From the NCBI RefSeq assembly GCF_007829815.1, contig NZ_VIWT01000002.1:682001-746000 (forward strand): a DNA stretch of 64,000 bases, given 5' to 3'. Numbering within the stretch: position 1 is the stretch's first letter; every line of letters begins with the position of its first letter. This document shows, in pieces, positions 32,507 to 40,208 of this stretch. The translations under genes and the position numbers were made by a program. The notes beneath the pieces were generated by a model. That model saw nothing but the letters and a program-made list of their open reading frames with translations, was not told the DNA's origin and did not search any database. Source of the stretch: Kitasatospora viridis. GTDB taxonomy: Bacteria; Actinomycetota; Actinomycetes; Streptomycetales; Streptomycetaceae.

Positions 32507-33283
32507 ATGACGACTGCCACCGGCGGCGGGGACCGGGCCGCTGCCCGGCGCAACCGGGCCACCGTGCTGTCGGCCGCCGGGGAGGCGTTCGCGGAGCGGG
32601 GGCTCGACGTGCCGCTCAGTGAGATCGCCCGCCGGGCGGGGGTGGGCGCCGGCACCGTGTACCGGCACTTCCCCAGCAAACAGGCGCTGTTGGAGGCGGT
32701 GTTCGTCGGTCACCTGAGCGGCCTGGCCGCCTCCGGGGAGCGGCGGATGGCCGGGACCGTGCCGCCCGCCGATGCGTTCTTCGGGCTGCTGCTGGAGGTG
32801 ATCGAGAAGTCCCACCTGCGCGGTCACCTCTGCGATGTGCTGGCGGCGGACGCGAGTTGGCCGCGCCCGCTGCTCGCGGCCGCCTCCCTGCGGTTCCGCC
32901 GGGTGCTGACCGCGCTGCTGCACGCGGCCCAGCGGGCCGGCGGCGTGCGCCCCGACCTCGGCCTCGGCGACGTGCTCGCGCTCACGGTCGGCTGCGCCGC
33001 GATGCTCGACGCCCACCACGACCGGCGGGCCGGCCGACGGCTCGTCCGGCTAACCCTGGACGGGCTGCGAACGTCCGGTGCCGTCACGGAACACCGGCCG
33101 TTCCGTGACACCGGTGCCGGAAGCGGGGGCGCCGCGGGCTGCGAGGAGTGCGGTGCCCGGCTCACGCTCCGCCCCACCGGCCGGCCGGTGCGCTACTGCG
33201 GCGCCACCTGCCGCCAGCGGGCCCGGCGCCGACGGCTCGCGGGTTCGCACGATGGCAATCCGCCTGTAACGGATGTCCATTGA
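32507..33283 (+). CDS. TetR-family regulator with C-terminal Cys-rich (zinc-knuckle-like) tail
   Basis: 258 residues. Helix-turn-helix: RRNRATVLSAAGEAFAERGL, PLSEIARRAGVGAGTVYRHF. The ligand domain is followed from about residue 205 by an added segment with C-x2-C and C-x3-C pairs (GCEECGARL, YCGATCRQRARRRR), which looks like a small treble-clef or zinc-knuckle, then a basic end. The plain TetR length would be ~200, so this is a fusion or extension, possibly redox- or metal-responsive. It is divergent from, and probably represses, the NmrA-like gene; CCGATTGGCCGGTCGG (32474-32489) in the gap is a candidate operator. Confidence 0.9.
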   Translation: MTTATGGGDRAAARRNRATVLSAAGEAFAERGLDVPLSEIARRAGVGAGTVYRHFPSKQALLEAVFVGHLSGLAASGERRMAGTVPPADAFFGLLLEVIEKSHLRGHLCDVLAADASWPRPLLAAASLRFRRVLTALLHAAQRAGGVRPDLGLGDVLALTVGCAAMLDAHHDRRAGRRLVRLTLDGLRTSGAVTEHRPFRDTGAGSGGAAGCEECGARLTLRPTGRPVRYCGATCRQRARRRRLAGSHDGNPPVTDVH

Positions 33284-33407
33284 CCTGCTGGAACGGGCTT
33301 GCCACCATCGGGGCATGACCTTCGCGAGCTGTTGCCCTCCCCGGTAGCCACCCCCGGTGGCCACCGCGCAGGCCGTTGCCGAGCCTCGACCGGACCGAGG
33401 ACCCACC

Positions 33408-34613
33408 ATGCCGCTCGCCATGCCGCTCGCACTCGTCGCCGATCCCACCCCGCCGCCCGTGGCCGACCGGCCGGAGGGCGCCACCGCCGTGCTGCGCACC
33501 GTGCTCGACCACGGGCCGGTCGGGCGCGGCGAACTCAGCCGCCGCACCGGGCTCAGCCCGGCGGCCGTCTCCCGCTACAGCGCCGACCTGGTGACGCTGG
33601 GTCTGGTGCGCGAAGCCGCCGCCGACCGGGAACCCGCCCGGCCGGGGCGCCCGCGCATCCCGCTGGAGATCGACACCGCGCGGCACCTGGCCGCCGGGGT
33701 GCACATCGCCGGCCCGTGGCTGACCTTCGCGCTCACCGACCTGTGCGGCCGGGTGGTGGCCCACGAGCGGATCGCCAAACCGGCGGGCGCCGACGCGCCG
33801 TGGGTGGCCGCCCGACTGCCCGGCTTCCTGCGCCGCCACGCCGGCGGGCGCTCGGTGCTCGGGGTCGGCGCGGTCACCGGGGGCTGGGTGGACCCGGTGC
33901 TCGGGACCGTCGTGGAGAACGCGGCGATCGGCTGGCGCGGGGTGGCGCTGCGTCAGGAACTGGAGCGGACCACCTGGCTGCCCGTGCACGTGGAGGGGCA
34001 CGCGCACGCGCTCGCGCAGGCGGAGTGCCTGTTCGGCGCGGCGCGCGGCACCGACCTGGTGCACCTGTTCGTCGGCAACGTGGTGGACGCCGCCATCGTG
34101 GCCGGAGCCACCCCGCTGCGCGGCCGGCGCAACGGGGCCGGCGGGATCGCCCACCTGCCCGTGCCGGGGTCGACCGAGCGCTGCCCGTGCGGCGCGGTCG
34201 GCTGCCTGCAGGCCACCGTCTCCGACCGGGCCGTGGCCGCGCGGGCGGTGGCGGACGGGGTGATCGACCGGCCCGACGTCCTGCTCCTGCTCGCCGCGGC
34301 CCGGGACGGCGACGCCCGCGCGCTGGACCTCTGCCGGACCCGCCTGCGTCTGCTGGCGGGCGCGGTGAGCCTGCTGCTCGACCTGATCAACCCGCAGGCC
34401 CTGGTGCTCACCGAGGCCGTGACCGTCTACCTGCCCGAACTGCTGCCGGAGCTGCACGCCGCCGTCGCGGCCCGCGGCACCCGGGCGGGGGAGGACGTGG
34501 TCCGCGTGGGCTCCTTCGGCACCGACACGCTGGCCGTGGCGGCGGCCGCGCCCGTGCTGGCGGCCGTCCACCAGGACCCGCTCGGGCTGCGCACCGCGCG
34601 GAGCGCGAGGTGA
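33408..34613 (+). CDS. ROK-family transcriptional regulator
   Basis: About 401 residues. N-terminal winged helix-turn-helix: GELSRRTGLSPAAVSRYSAD. The ROK sugar-kinase-like domain has the zinc motif STERCPCGAVGCLQA and nucleotide-fold segments (VHLFVGNVVDAAIVAG). The usual DxGxT phosphate motif is degenerate, as in transcriptional ROK proteins, so it is a regulator and not a kinase. ATG 33408 is chosen because GAGGAC lies 7 bases upstream; GTG 33357 is an alternative. It precedes, on the same strand, the leader ORF and organosulfur operon. Similar ROK-like regulators adjoin ABC operons in streptomycetes, so control of this operon is plausible. Confidence 0.88.
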   Translation: MPLAMPLALVADPTPPPVADRPEGATAVLRTVLDHGPVGRGELSRRTGLSPAAVSRYSADLVTLGLVREAAADREPARPGRPRIPLEIDTARHLAAGVHIAGPWLTFALTDLCGRVVAHERIAKPAGADAPWVAARLPGFLRRHAGGRSVLGVGAVTGGWVDPVLGTVVENAAIGWRGVALRQELERTTWLPVHVEGHAHALAQAECLFGAARGTDLVHLFVGNVVDAAIVAGATPLRGRRNGAGGIAHLPVPGSTERCPCGAVGCLQATVSDRAVAARAVADGVIDRPDVLLLLAAARDGDARALDLCRTRLRLLAGAVSLLLDLINPQALVLTEAVTVYLPELLPELHAAVAARGTRAGEDVVRVGSFGTDTLAVAAAAPVLAAVHQDPLGLRTARSAR

Positions 34614-34678
34614 GCACCATTACTTCCACGCCGTCAGAAAACCTTGTCGGCGCGGGGACCAGCCGGGAGACTTCACTC

Positions 34679-34774
34679 ATGGACGCACAGCGCAGGGCGA
34701 CGATCAGGGCAGCCGCCGACCGGCAGCCCGTGAACGCCTTCCGCCTGCACCACTTCGCCGGTCTGGGCTGTTGA
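34679..34774 (+). CDS. 31-residue leader peptide ending in Cys, upstream of the organosulfur operon
   Basis: ATG 34679 follows GGGAGA (34665-34670) by 8 bases. The peptide starts MDAQRRATIRAAADRQ and ends LHHFAGLGC-stop; the final sense codon TGT is the only Cys. It stands 244 bases ahead of the substrate-binding lipoprotein gene in a region with no other gene. Actinobacterial sulfur operons are known to carry Cys-containing leader ORFs that sense cysteine supply by ribosome stalling or attenuation, and this fits the pattern. A 6-bp hairpin follows at 34838-34858. Function is inferred. Confidence 0.5.
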   Translation: MDAQRRATIRAAADRQPVNAFRLHHFAGLGC

Positions 34775-34837
34775 GCCGCTAGGCCGTTCAGGCAGGCCGT
34801 TCAGCCAGGCCAGCCAGGCGCGATCGCCGTCGCCGTC

Positions 34838-34858
34838 CTCCCGTGAATCTTCCGGGAG
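34838..34858 (+). promoter_or_regulatory. leader-region hairpin
   Basis: CTCCCG and CGGGAG pair around a 9-base loop, 63 bases after the leader ORF stop; a possible attenuator element. No T-tract follows. Confidence 0.3.
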
Positions 34859-34878
34859 ACCCGGTCGACACGCTCATC

Positions 34879-34910
34879 CGTCACGCCTTCGCACCGTCAC
34901 GCCTTCGCAC
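34879..34910. repeat. 16-bp tandem duplication in the operon leader
   Basis: CGTCACGCCTTCGCAC twice in succession, then a third start (CGTCATCTGGCAC). A pyrimidine-rich CTTCACCT repeat follows at about 34927-34945. Confidence 0.8.
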
Positions 34911-35017
34911 CGTCATCTGGCACCCCTTCACCTCTTCACCTCTTCCACCCTTCGCTGACGCGTCCCCCCGTGCCGACGCGCGCCCCGCCGCGTCGCGCCC
35001 ACCTCCCTAGGAGCACC

Positions 35018-36040
35018 ATGACCCCCCGTGCCGTCCGCCGTGCCCGCCCGCTCGCGCTGGTCGCGCTGCTGTCGCTGGTCGCCGCCTGCGGCACCAGCGC
35101 GAGCGCCGACAGCGCCACCGGCGGCGGGTCCGGGCAGCTGACCCTGCACATCGGCGACCAGGGCAAGTACCTGCAGACCCTGCTCGACACCTCCGGCCAG
35201 TCCCAGGGGCTCGGCTACCGGGTCGTCTTCGACCAGTTCAACAGTGGCCCGCTGGTCAACCAGGCGTTCGCCGCCGGTGCGATCGACCTCGGCGTGATGG
35301 GCGACACCCCCGCCATCTACGCCGCCGCCGCGGGCGTGCCGGTCGACGTCGTCGGGGTCAGCCACACGGTCGGCCCCGGCTACACCCTGGTGGCGCGGGC
35401 CGGCAGCGGCATCCACACCCTGGCCGACCTCAAGGGCCACAAGGTCGCCTACTCCAAGGGCACCGCCAACCAGGGCTTCCTGATCCAGGCACTGAACACG
35501 GTCGGCCTCAAGCAGCAGGACGTCACGGCCGTGGACGTGCCGCTGCAGAACGTCGGCGGGGTGCTGGAATCCGGCACGGTCGACGCCGCCACGGCCGCGC
35601 CGCAGGACCTGATCACCTACGACCGGGCGCACTCCGACGCGGTCTCGCTGATCAACGGTCAGCAGGTGTCCTCCGGCTACACCTTCTGGCTGGCCTCGCA
35701 GAAGGCGCTCGGCGACCCGGCCCGCCGCAAGGCACTGGTCGACCTGCTGGGCCGGATCGTCAAGGCGAACAGCTGGACCCGGAGCAACCCGGACCCCTGG
35801 ATCGACGCCTACTACGTCAAGGTCAACAAGCAGACCCCGCAGGTCGGCAAGCTCGTCTGGCAGGCGTCGGGAGAGACGAAGTTCGTCCCGCTCGACGGCC
35901 AGGTGGTGGCCGCCCAGCAGCGCCAGGCCGACCTCTTCCTGGCCAACGGCCAGCTGCCCAAGAAGGTGGACGTCTCCGGCGAGTTCCCCGCCGACGTCCA
36001 GCGCGACTTCAACCCGGCCGTCGCGGCCGGCCAGAACTGA
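35018..36040 (+). CDS. ABC transporter substrate-binding lipoprotein (SsuA-like)
   Basis: 340 residues. The signal sequence ends in a lipobox (SLVAAC, Cys about 23), so the mature protein is lipid-anchored outside the membrane. The SsuA/NMT1-type fold shows LTLHIGDQGKYLQTLL, FNSGPLVNQAFAAGAIDLGV, DLKGHKVAYSKGTANQGFL. Such proteins bind sulfonates, sulfate esters or nitrate-like anions. ATG 35018 follows TAGGAGCACC. It is the first structural gene of a six-gene operon for uptake and oxidative desulfonation. The exact ligand (taurine, alkanesulfonate, sulfate ester) cannot be fixed. Confidence 0.92.
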   Translation: MTPRAVRRARPLALVALLSLVAACGTSASADSATGGGSGQLTLHIGDQGKYLQTLLDTSGQSQGLGYRVVFDQFNSGPLVNQAFAAGAIDLGVMGDTPAIYAAAAGVPVDVVGVSHTVGPGYTLVARAGSGIHTLADLKGHKVAYSKGTANQGFLIQALNTVGLKQQDVTAVDVPLQNVGGVLESGTVDAATAAPQDLITYDRAHSDAVSLINGQQVSSGYTFWLASQKALGDPARRKALVDLLGRIVKANSWTRSNPDPWIDAYYVKVNKQTPQVGKLVWQASGETKFVPLDGQVVAAQQRQADLFLANGQLPKKVDVSGEFPADVQRDFNPAVAAGQN

Positions 36041-36072
36041 CGGACCGTCACATCCCGGCCGTCACATCCCTG
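36038..36072. repeat. palindrome over a stop codon plus 14-bp tandem duplication
   Basis: TGACGGACCGTCA (36038-36050) includes the lipoprotein stop codon; CCGTCACATCCC is then repeated at 36045 and 36059 directly before the next RBS. Confidence 0.7.
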
Positions 36073-36086
36073 TAGAGGAGCCCCCC

Positions 36087-37043
36087 ATGAGTGACCTTTC
36101 GGTGCGCCAGGTCGCCGGCCACATCGGTGCCGACGTCGACGGCGTCGACCTCTCGCAGCCGCTGCCGCCCGAGTCGGTGCGGCAGATCAAGCAGGCGCTG
36201 CACCGCCACAAGGTGCTGTTCTTCCGCGGCCAGCGGCTCGACCACGCCGACCAGATCGCCTTCGCCCGCCAGTTCGGCGAGTTGACCTACGCGCACCCGC
36301 ACGACGACGCGCCGCCGGTCGACCACCCGCAGATCTTCACCATCGACCCGCGCCGCTTCGAGGAGCGCTACGGGGCCGGGTTCCGCGATGAGTACCGCCG
36401 CCGCCAGTACAGCTACTTCGACGGCTGGCACACCGACGTCACCGCCGCGGTCAACCCGCCGGCCGCCTCGATCCTGCGCGCCGAAGTGGCGCCCGAGGTC
36501 GGCGGCGACACCCAGTGGACCAACCTGGTGGCCGCCTACCAGGGCCTGTCCGCGCCGCTGCGCGCCTTCGTCGACACCCTGCGGGCCGAGCACCGCTACG
36601 GCGGGGCACGGGAGTTCGCCGCGGGCAGCGAGTACGCCAAGCGGATCGACAGCAACCTGCTGGTCGCCGTGCACCCGGTGGTGCGGGTGCACCCGGAGAC
36701 GGGGGAGCGGGCGCTGTTCGTCAACCCCGGCTTCACCAGCCACCTGGTGGGCGTCTCGGCCGCCGAGAGCCGGCGCCTGCTCGACCTGCTCTACGCCGAA
36801 CTCACCCGCCCTGAGTACACCGTGCGGTTCCGCTGGGAGCCCGGGCACGTGGCCTTCTGGGACAACCGGGCCACCGCCCACCTGGCGCCGCGCGACCTGG
36901 AGCACCTGGACGTGGCCCGCACCCTGCACCGGGTGACCCTGATCGGCGAGGTGCCGGTGGGCCCGGACGGGCGGGAGTCCGAGCTGGTGCACGGGCGGCC
37001 GTTCACCGCCGACCGCGTGGCCGGCGCCGTCGGCGCGGCCTGA
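36087..37043 (+). CDS. TauD/TfdA-family Fe(II)/2-oxoglutarate dioxygenase 1
   Basis: 318 residues. The facial triad is visible as H-x-D in GWHTDVTAAVNP (H115, D117) and the distal His in DNRATAHLAPRD (H265); the 2-oxoglutarate Arg is in LHRVTLIGE (R282). The N-terminus has the family entry HRHKVLFFRGQ. Enzymes of this family hydroxylate the carbon next to sulfonate or sulfate (TauD, AtsK), releasing sulfite or sulfate. It sits between binding protein and permease, with GAGGAG before ATG 36087. A second, divergent paralogue ends the operon, suggesting two substrate ranges. Confidence 0.93.
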   Translation: MSDLSVRQVAGHIGADVDGVDLSQPLPPESVRQIKQALHRHKVLFFRGQRLDHADQIAFARQFGELTYAHPHDDAPPVDHPQIFTIDPRRFEERYGAGFRDEYRRRQYSYFDGWHTDVTAAVNPPAASILRAEVAPEVGGDTQWTNLVAAYQGLSAPLRAFVDTLRAEHRYGGAREFAAGSEYAKRIDSNLLVAVHPVVRVHPETGERALFVNPGFTSHLVGVSAAESRRLLDLLYAELTRPEYTVRFRWEPGHVAFWDNRATAHLAPRDLEHLDVARTLHRVTLIGEVPVGPDGRESELVHGRPFTADRVAGAVGAA

Positions 37044-37075
37044 GCCGGACCCGCCCGCAGAGAGGAGGACGAACC

Positions 37076-37921
37076 ATGGCGACCACCGCCGCACTCGCGC
37101 AGCCGCCCGCCCCACTGGTCGACGCCGCCGGACTGAGCCGGCCCCGCCGTGCCCGGCTGCCGGTGCCGCGGCCCCTGCGCCGCCTCGCCGGACCGCTGCT
37201 CCTGGTGGCCCTGTGGCAGCTGCTGGGCAGCCTCGGCGAGATCGACCCGCGGGTGCTCGCCACCCCGGGCCAGGTGCTCGCCGCCGCCTGGGACCTGGCC
37301 CGCACCGGGGAGCTCGCGAGCAACCTGCTCGCCTCGCTGGTGCGGGTCGCGCAGGGCCTGGCGATCGGGGTGACCCTCGGGGTGGTGCTGGCGGTGGCCG
37401 CCGGCCTGTTCCGGCTGGGCGAGGACCTAGTCGACTCCACCATGCAGGTGCTGCGCTCGCTGCCGGTCCTCGGGCTGCTGCCGCTGGTCATCATCTGGTT
37501 CGGCGTCGGCGAGGAACCCAAGGTCGCGCTGGTGGTGTTCGCCACCGTCTTCCCGGTGTACCTGAACACCTACGCCGGGATCCGCGGGGTCGACGGCCGA
37601 CTGGTCGAGTCGGCCAAGGTGTTGGGGCTCGGCCGGCTGGCCCTGATCCGCCACGTGGTGCTGCCCGGCGCCGTCCCCGGGTTCCTGGTCGGCCTGCGCT
37701 TCGCGCTCACCAGCTCCTGGCTGGTGATCATCATCGCGGAACAGCTCAACGCCACCAGCGGCATCGGCTACCTGATGAACCAGGCCCAGGCCTGGTACCG
37801 CACCGACATCATCGTGCTCGGCCTACTGATCTACGGGCTGCTGGGCCTGGGCGCCGACGCCGTGGTCCGCCTGCTGGAGCGCCGACTGCTCCGCTGGCGG
37901 CGCGGATTCGACGGAAACTGA
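37076..37921 (+). CDS. ABC transporter permease (SsuC/TauC-like)
   Basis: 281 residues, about six transmembrane helices after a Pro/Ala-rich cytoplasmic start. The EAA loop that contacts the ATPase reads ESAKVLGLGRLALIRHVVLP followed by GAVPGFLVGLRFAL. The pattern matches SsuC/TauC importers of sulfonates. AGAGAGGAGG lies upstream of ATG 37076. The ATPase gene follows after 13 bases. It should dimerise to form the import channel fed by the lipoprotein encoded at 35018. Confidence 0.94.
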   Translation: MATTAALAQPPAPLVDAAGLSRPRRARLPVPRPLRRLAGPLLLVALWQLLGSLGEIDPRVLATPGQVLAAAWDLARTGELASNLLASLVRVAQGLAIGVTLGVVLAVAAGLFRLGEDLVDSTMQVLRSLPVLGLLPLVIIWFGVGEEPKVALVVFATVFPVYLNTYAGIRGVDGRLVESAKVLGLGRLALIRHVVLPGAVPGFLVGLRFALTSSWLVIIIAEQLNATSGIGYLMNQAQAWYRTDIIVLGLLIYGLLGLGADAVVRLLERRLLRWRRGFDGN

Positions 37922-37934
37922 GAGGAGTTGGACC

Positions 37935-38744
37935 ATGACGACGGCTACCACGACCGGACCGGTCGACACCGCTGACGCCCAGCCGGTGCAGGACATCGTG
38001 GGTACGGATCCCACGCCGGAGACCGCGGTGCTCGCCCGCGGCGTGCGCCGCTCCTTCGAGGGCCGCGAGGTGCTGGCAGGCCTCGATCTGCGGCTGGGGC
38101 GCGGCGAGTTCGTGGCGATGCTCGGCCGCAGCGGCTCCGGCAAGAGCACCCTGCTGCGCGCCATCGCCGGCCTCGACTCGGACTTCCAGGGGCAGTTGCT
38201 GGTGCCGCGGCGGCGCTCGGTGGTCTTCCAGGACCCGCGCCTGCAACCCTGGAAGCGCGTGCTGGACAACGTGGTGCTGGGCCTGCCCGGCCCGCGCGCC
38301 GAGAACCGGGCCCGCGGCCTGGCGGCCCTGACCGAGGTTGGCCTGGAGCAGCACGCCAAGGCCTGGCCGGTCACCCTCTCGGGCGGCGAGGCGCAGCGCG
38401 CGGCGCTCGCCCGCGCCCTGGTCCGGGAGCCCGAACTCCTGCTGCTGGACGAGCCGTTCGGCGCACTCGACGCGCTCACCCGGGTCCGGATGCACGGCCT
38501 GCTGCGCGAGCTGTGCCGGCGGCACCGGCCGGCCGTGCTGCTGGTCACCCACGACGTGGACGAGGCGGTGCTGCTCGCCGACCGGATCGTGGTCCTGACC
38601 GAGGGCCGGCTGGGCACGGCCCACGAGGCCCGGGTGCCGAAGGAACGACCGCGCAGCCACCCGGAGTTCGCCCGGCTGCGGAGCGCCCTGCTGGCCGAGC
38701 TCGGAGTGCGCGAGGAACCGGCGGAGCCGGGCGAGCCCGGCTGA
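37935..38744 (+). CDS. ABC transporter ATP-binding protein (SsuB/TauB-like)
   Basis: 269 residues. Walker A GRSGSGKST (64-72), Q-loop VVFQDPRLQPWKRV, signature LSGGEAQRAALARAL (148 onward), Walker B LLLLDEPFGALD (168-179), switch His in LLVTHDVDEAV. The LQPWKRV Q-loop and short C-terminus are characteristic of SsuB/TauB. The first ~30 residues are a Thr/Pro-rich extension. It powers the permease encoded just upstream. The gap to the monooxygenase gene (38745-38826) contains a CCCCTCCC-type pyrimidine run and no hairpin, so the operon probably continues. Confidence 0.95.
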   Translation: MTTATTTGPVDTADAQPVQDIVGTDPTPETAVLARGVRRSFEGREVLAGLDLRLGRGEFVAMLGRSGSGKSTLLRAIAGLDSDFQGQLLVPRRRSVVFQDPRLQPWKRVLDNVVLGLPGPRAENRARGLAALTEVGLEQHAKAWPVTLSGGEAQRAALARALVREPELLLLDEPFGALDALTRVRMHGLLRELCRRHRPAVLLVTHDVDEAVLLADRIVVLTEGRLGTAHEARVPKERPRSHPEFARLRSALLAELGVREEPAEPGEPG

Positions 38745-38826
38745 CCGGGCCCCGGTCCACCCCCTCCCGCCCCCTCCCACCCCCTCCCACCCCCGAACAA
38801 CCCTGTGAACGAACGGAACACGCACC

Positions 38827-40167
38827 ATGACCACCGCCGAGCGCCAACTCCACCTCAACCTGTTCATCCTCGACACCGGCCACCACGAGGCGTCCTGGCG
38901 GCTGCCGCAGTCCGACCCGCTGGCCCACATCGACCTCGACTACCACCGCAACCTCGCCCGGATCGCCGAGGAGGCCACCTTCGACTCCGTCTTCCTGGCC
39001 GACGCCCCGGCGCTGTGGGGCGACGTGGGCCAGCGGCCGAGCGGCCGGCTGGAGCCGACCCTGCTGCTGGCGGCGCTGGCCGGCGCGACCAGCCGGATCG
39101 GCCTGATCGCCACCGCCTCCACCAGCTACAACGACCCGTACAACCTGGCCCGCCGGTTCAACTCGCTGGACCACGTCTCGGGCGGGCGCGCCGGTTGGAA
39201 CATCGTCACCACCGCCGGTGACGTCGCCGCCCGCAACTTCGGCCTGGACACCCAGCCCGCGCACGCCGAACGGTACGAGCGCGCCGCCGAGTTCCTGGAG
39301 GTGTCGACCCTGCTCTGGGACAGCTGGCAGGACGACGCCGTGGTGGCCGACAAGGAGAGCGGCGTGCACGCGCTGAACGAGCGGGTGCACCCGATCGGCC
39401 ACGCCGGCCGCTTCTTCCGGGTCGAGGGCGCGCTGAACGTGCCGCGCTCGCCGCAGGGCCACCCGCTGCTGGTGCAGGCGGGCTCCAGCGAGGACGGCAA
39501 GGACTTCGCCGCCCGCTGGGCGGAGGCGGTCTTCACCGCACAGCCCACGCTGGCCGAGGGGCAGGCCTTCTACGCCGACGTGAAGCGGCGCGCGGCCGGC
39601 TTCGGCCGCGATCCGGAGCTGGTCAAGGTCCTGCCCGGGATCGTCCCGGTGATCGGCGAGACCGAGGCCGAGGCACGGGAGTTGGAGGCCGAGCTGGACC
39701 GGCTGATCCGTCCCGAGTTCGCCCAGCGACAGCTCGCCGGCCTGCTCGGCCTGGAGCCGGAGCGGCTGCCGCTGGACGAGCAGCTGCCGGCCGACCTGCC
39801 GGACGAGGACGTGATCGAGGGCGCCAAGAGCCGCTACACGCTGATCGTCGAGCTGGCCCGGCGCGAGCGGTTGACGGTCCGTCAGCTGATCGCCCGGCTC
39901 GGCGGCGGGCGCGGCCACCGCACCTTCGCCGGGACCGCCGAACAGGTGGCCGACACGATCGAGGAGTGGTTCCACCACGGCGCGGCCGACGGGTTCAACA
40001 TCATGCCGGCCGTCCTGCCCTCCGGCCTGGAGGTGTTCGCCCAGCAGGTGGTCCCGATCCTGCGCGAGCGCGGCCTGTTCCGCACCGAGTACACCGGCAG
40101 CACGCTGCGCGAGCACTACGGCCTGCCGCGCCCGGCCGGTCGCCCCGCCGTCGCGGCCGCTGCCTGA
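38827..40167 (+). CDS. flavin-dependent monooxygenase, NtaA/SnaA/DszA (LLM class) family
   Basis: 446 residues. Luciferase-like TIM barrel with family landmarks LDYHRNLARIAEEATFDSVF, RLEPTLLLAALAGATSRIGL, NLARRFNSLDHVSGGRAGWN and IVTTAG, then LVQAGSSEDGKDFAARWAE. These define the NtaA/SnaA/SoxA/DszA group, which uses FMNH2 from a separate reductase to oxidise aminocarboxylates, sulfones or sulfonates. In this operon a desulfurising role is the natural reading. No flavin reductase gene is nearby, so FMNH2 must come from elsewhere. Confidence 0.93.
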   Translation: MTTAERQLHLNLFILDTGHHEASWRLPQSDPLAHIDLDYHRNLARIAEEATFDSVFLADAPALWGDVGQRPSGRLEPTLLLAALAGATSRIGLIATASTSYNDPYNLARRFNSLDHVSGGRAGWNIVTTAGDVAARNFGLDTQPAHAERYERAAEFLEVSTLLWDSWQDDAVVADKESGVHALNERVHPIGHAGRFFRVEGALNVPRSPQGHPLLVQAGSSEDGKDFAARWAEAVFTAQPTLAEGQAFYADVKRRAAGFGRDPELVKVLPGIVPVIGETEAEARELEAELDRLIRPEFAQRQLAGLLGLEPERLPLDEQLPADLPDEDVIEGAKSRYTLIVELARRERLTVRQLIARLGGGRGHRTFAGTAEQVADTIEEWFHHGAADGFNIMPAVLPSGLEVFAQQVVPILRERGLFRTEYTGSTLREHYGLPRPAGRPAVAAAA

Positions 40168-40208
40168 ACCAGCCCGCCCCTACCCGTTACCAGTTCAAGG
40201 AGACCATC

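Noticed and set aside
39868..39886. TTGACGGTCCGTCA palindrome similar to those at 3231 and 36038
   Set aside because: It lies inside the monooxygenase coding sequence and encodes LTVRQ; the short palindrome is common here and not evidence of an operator by itself.
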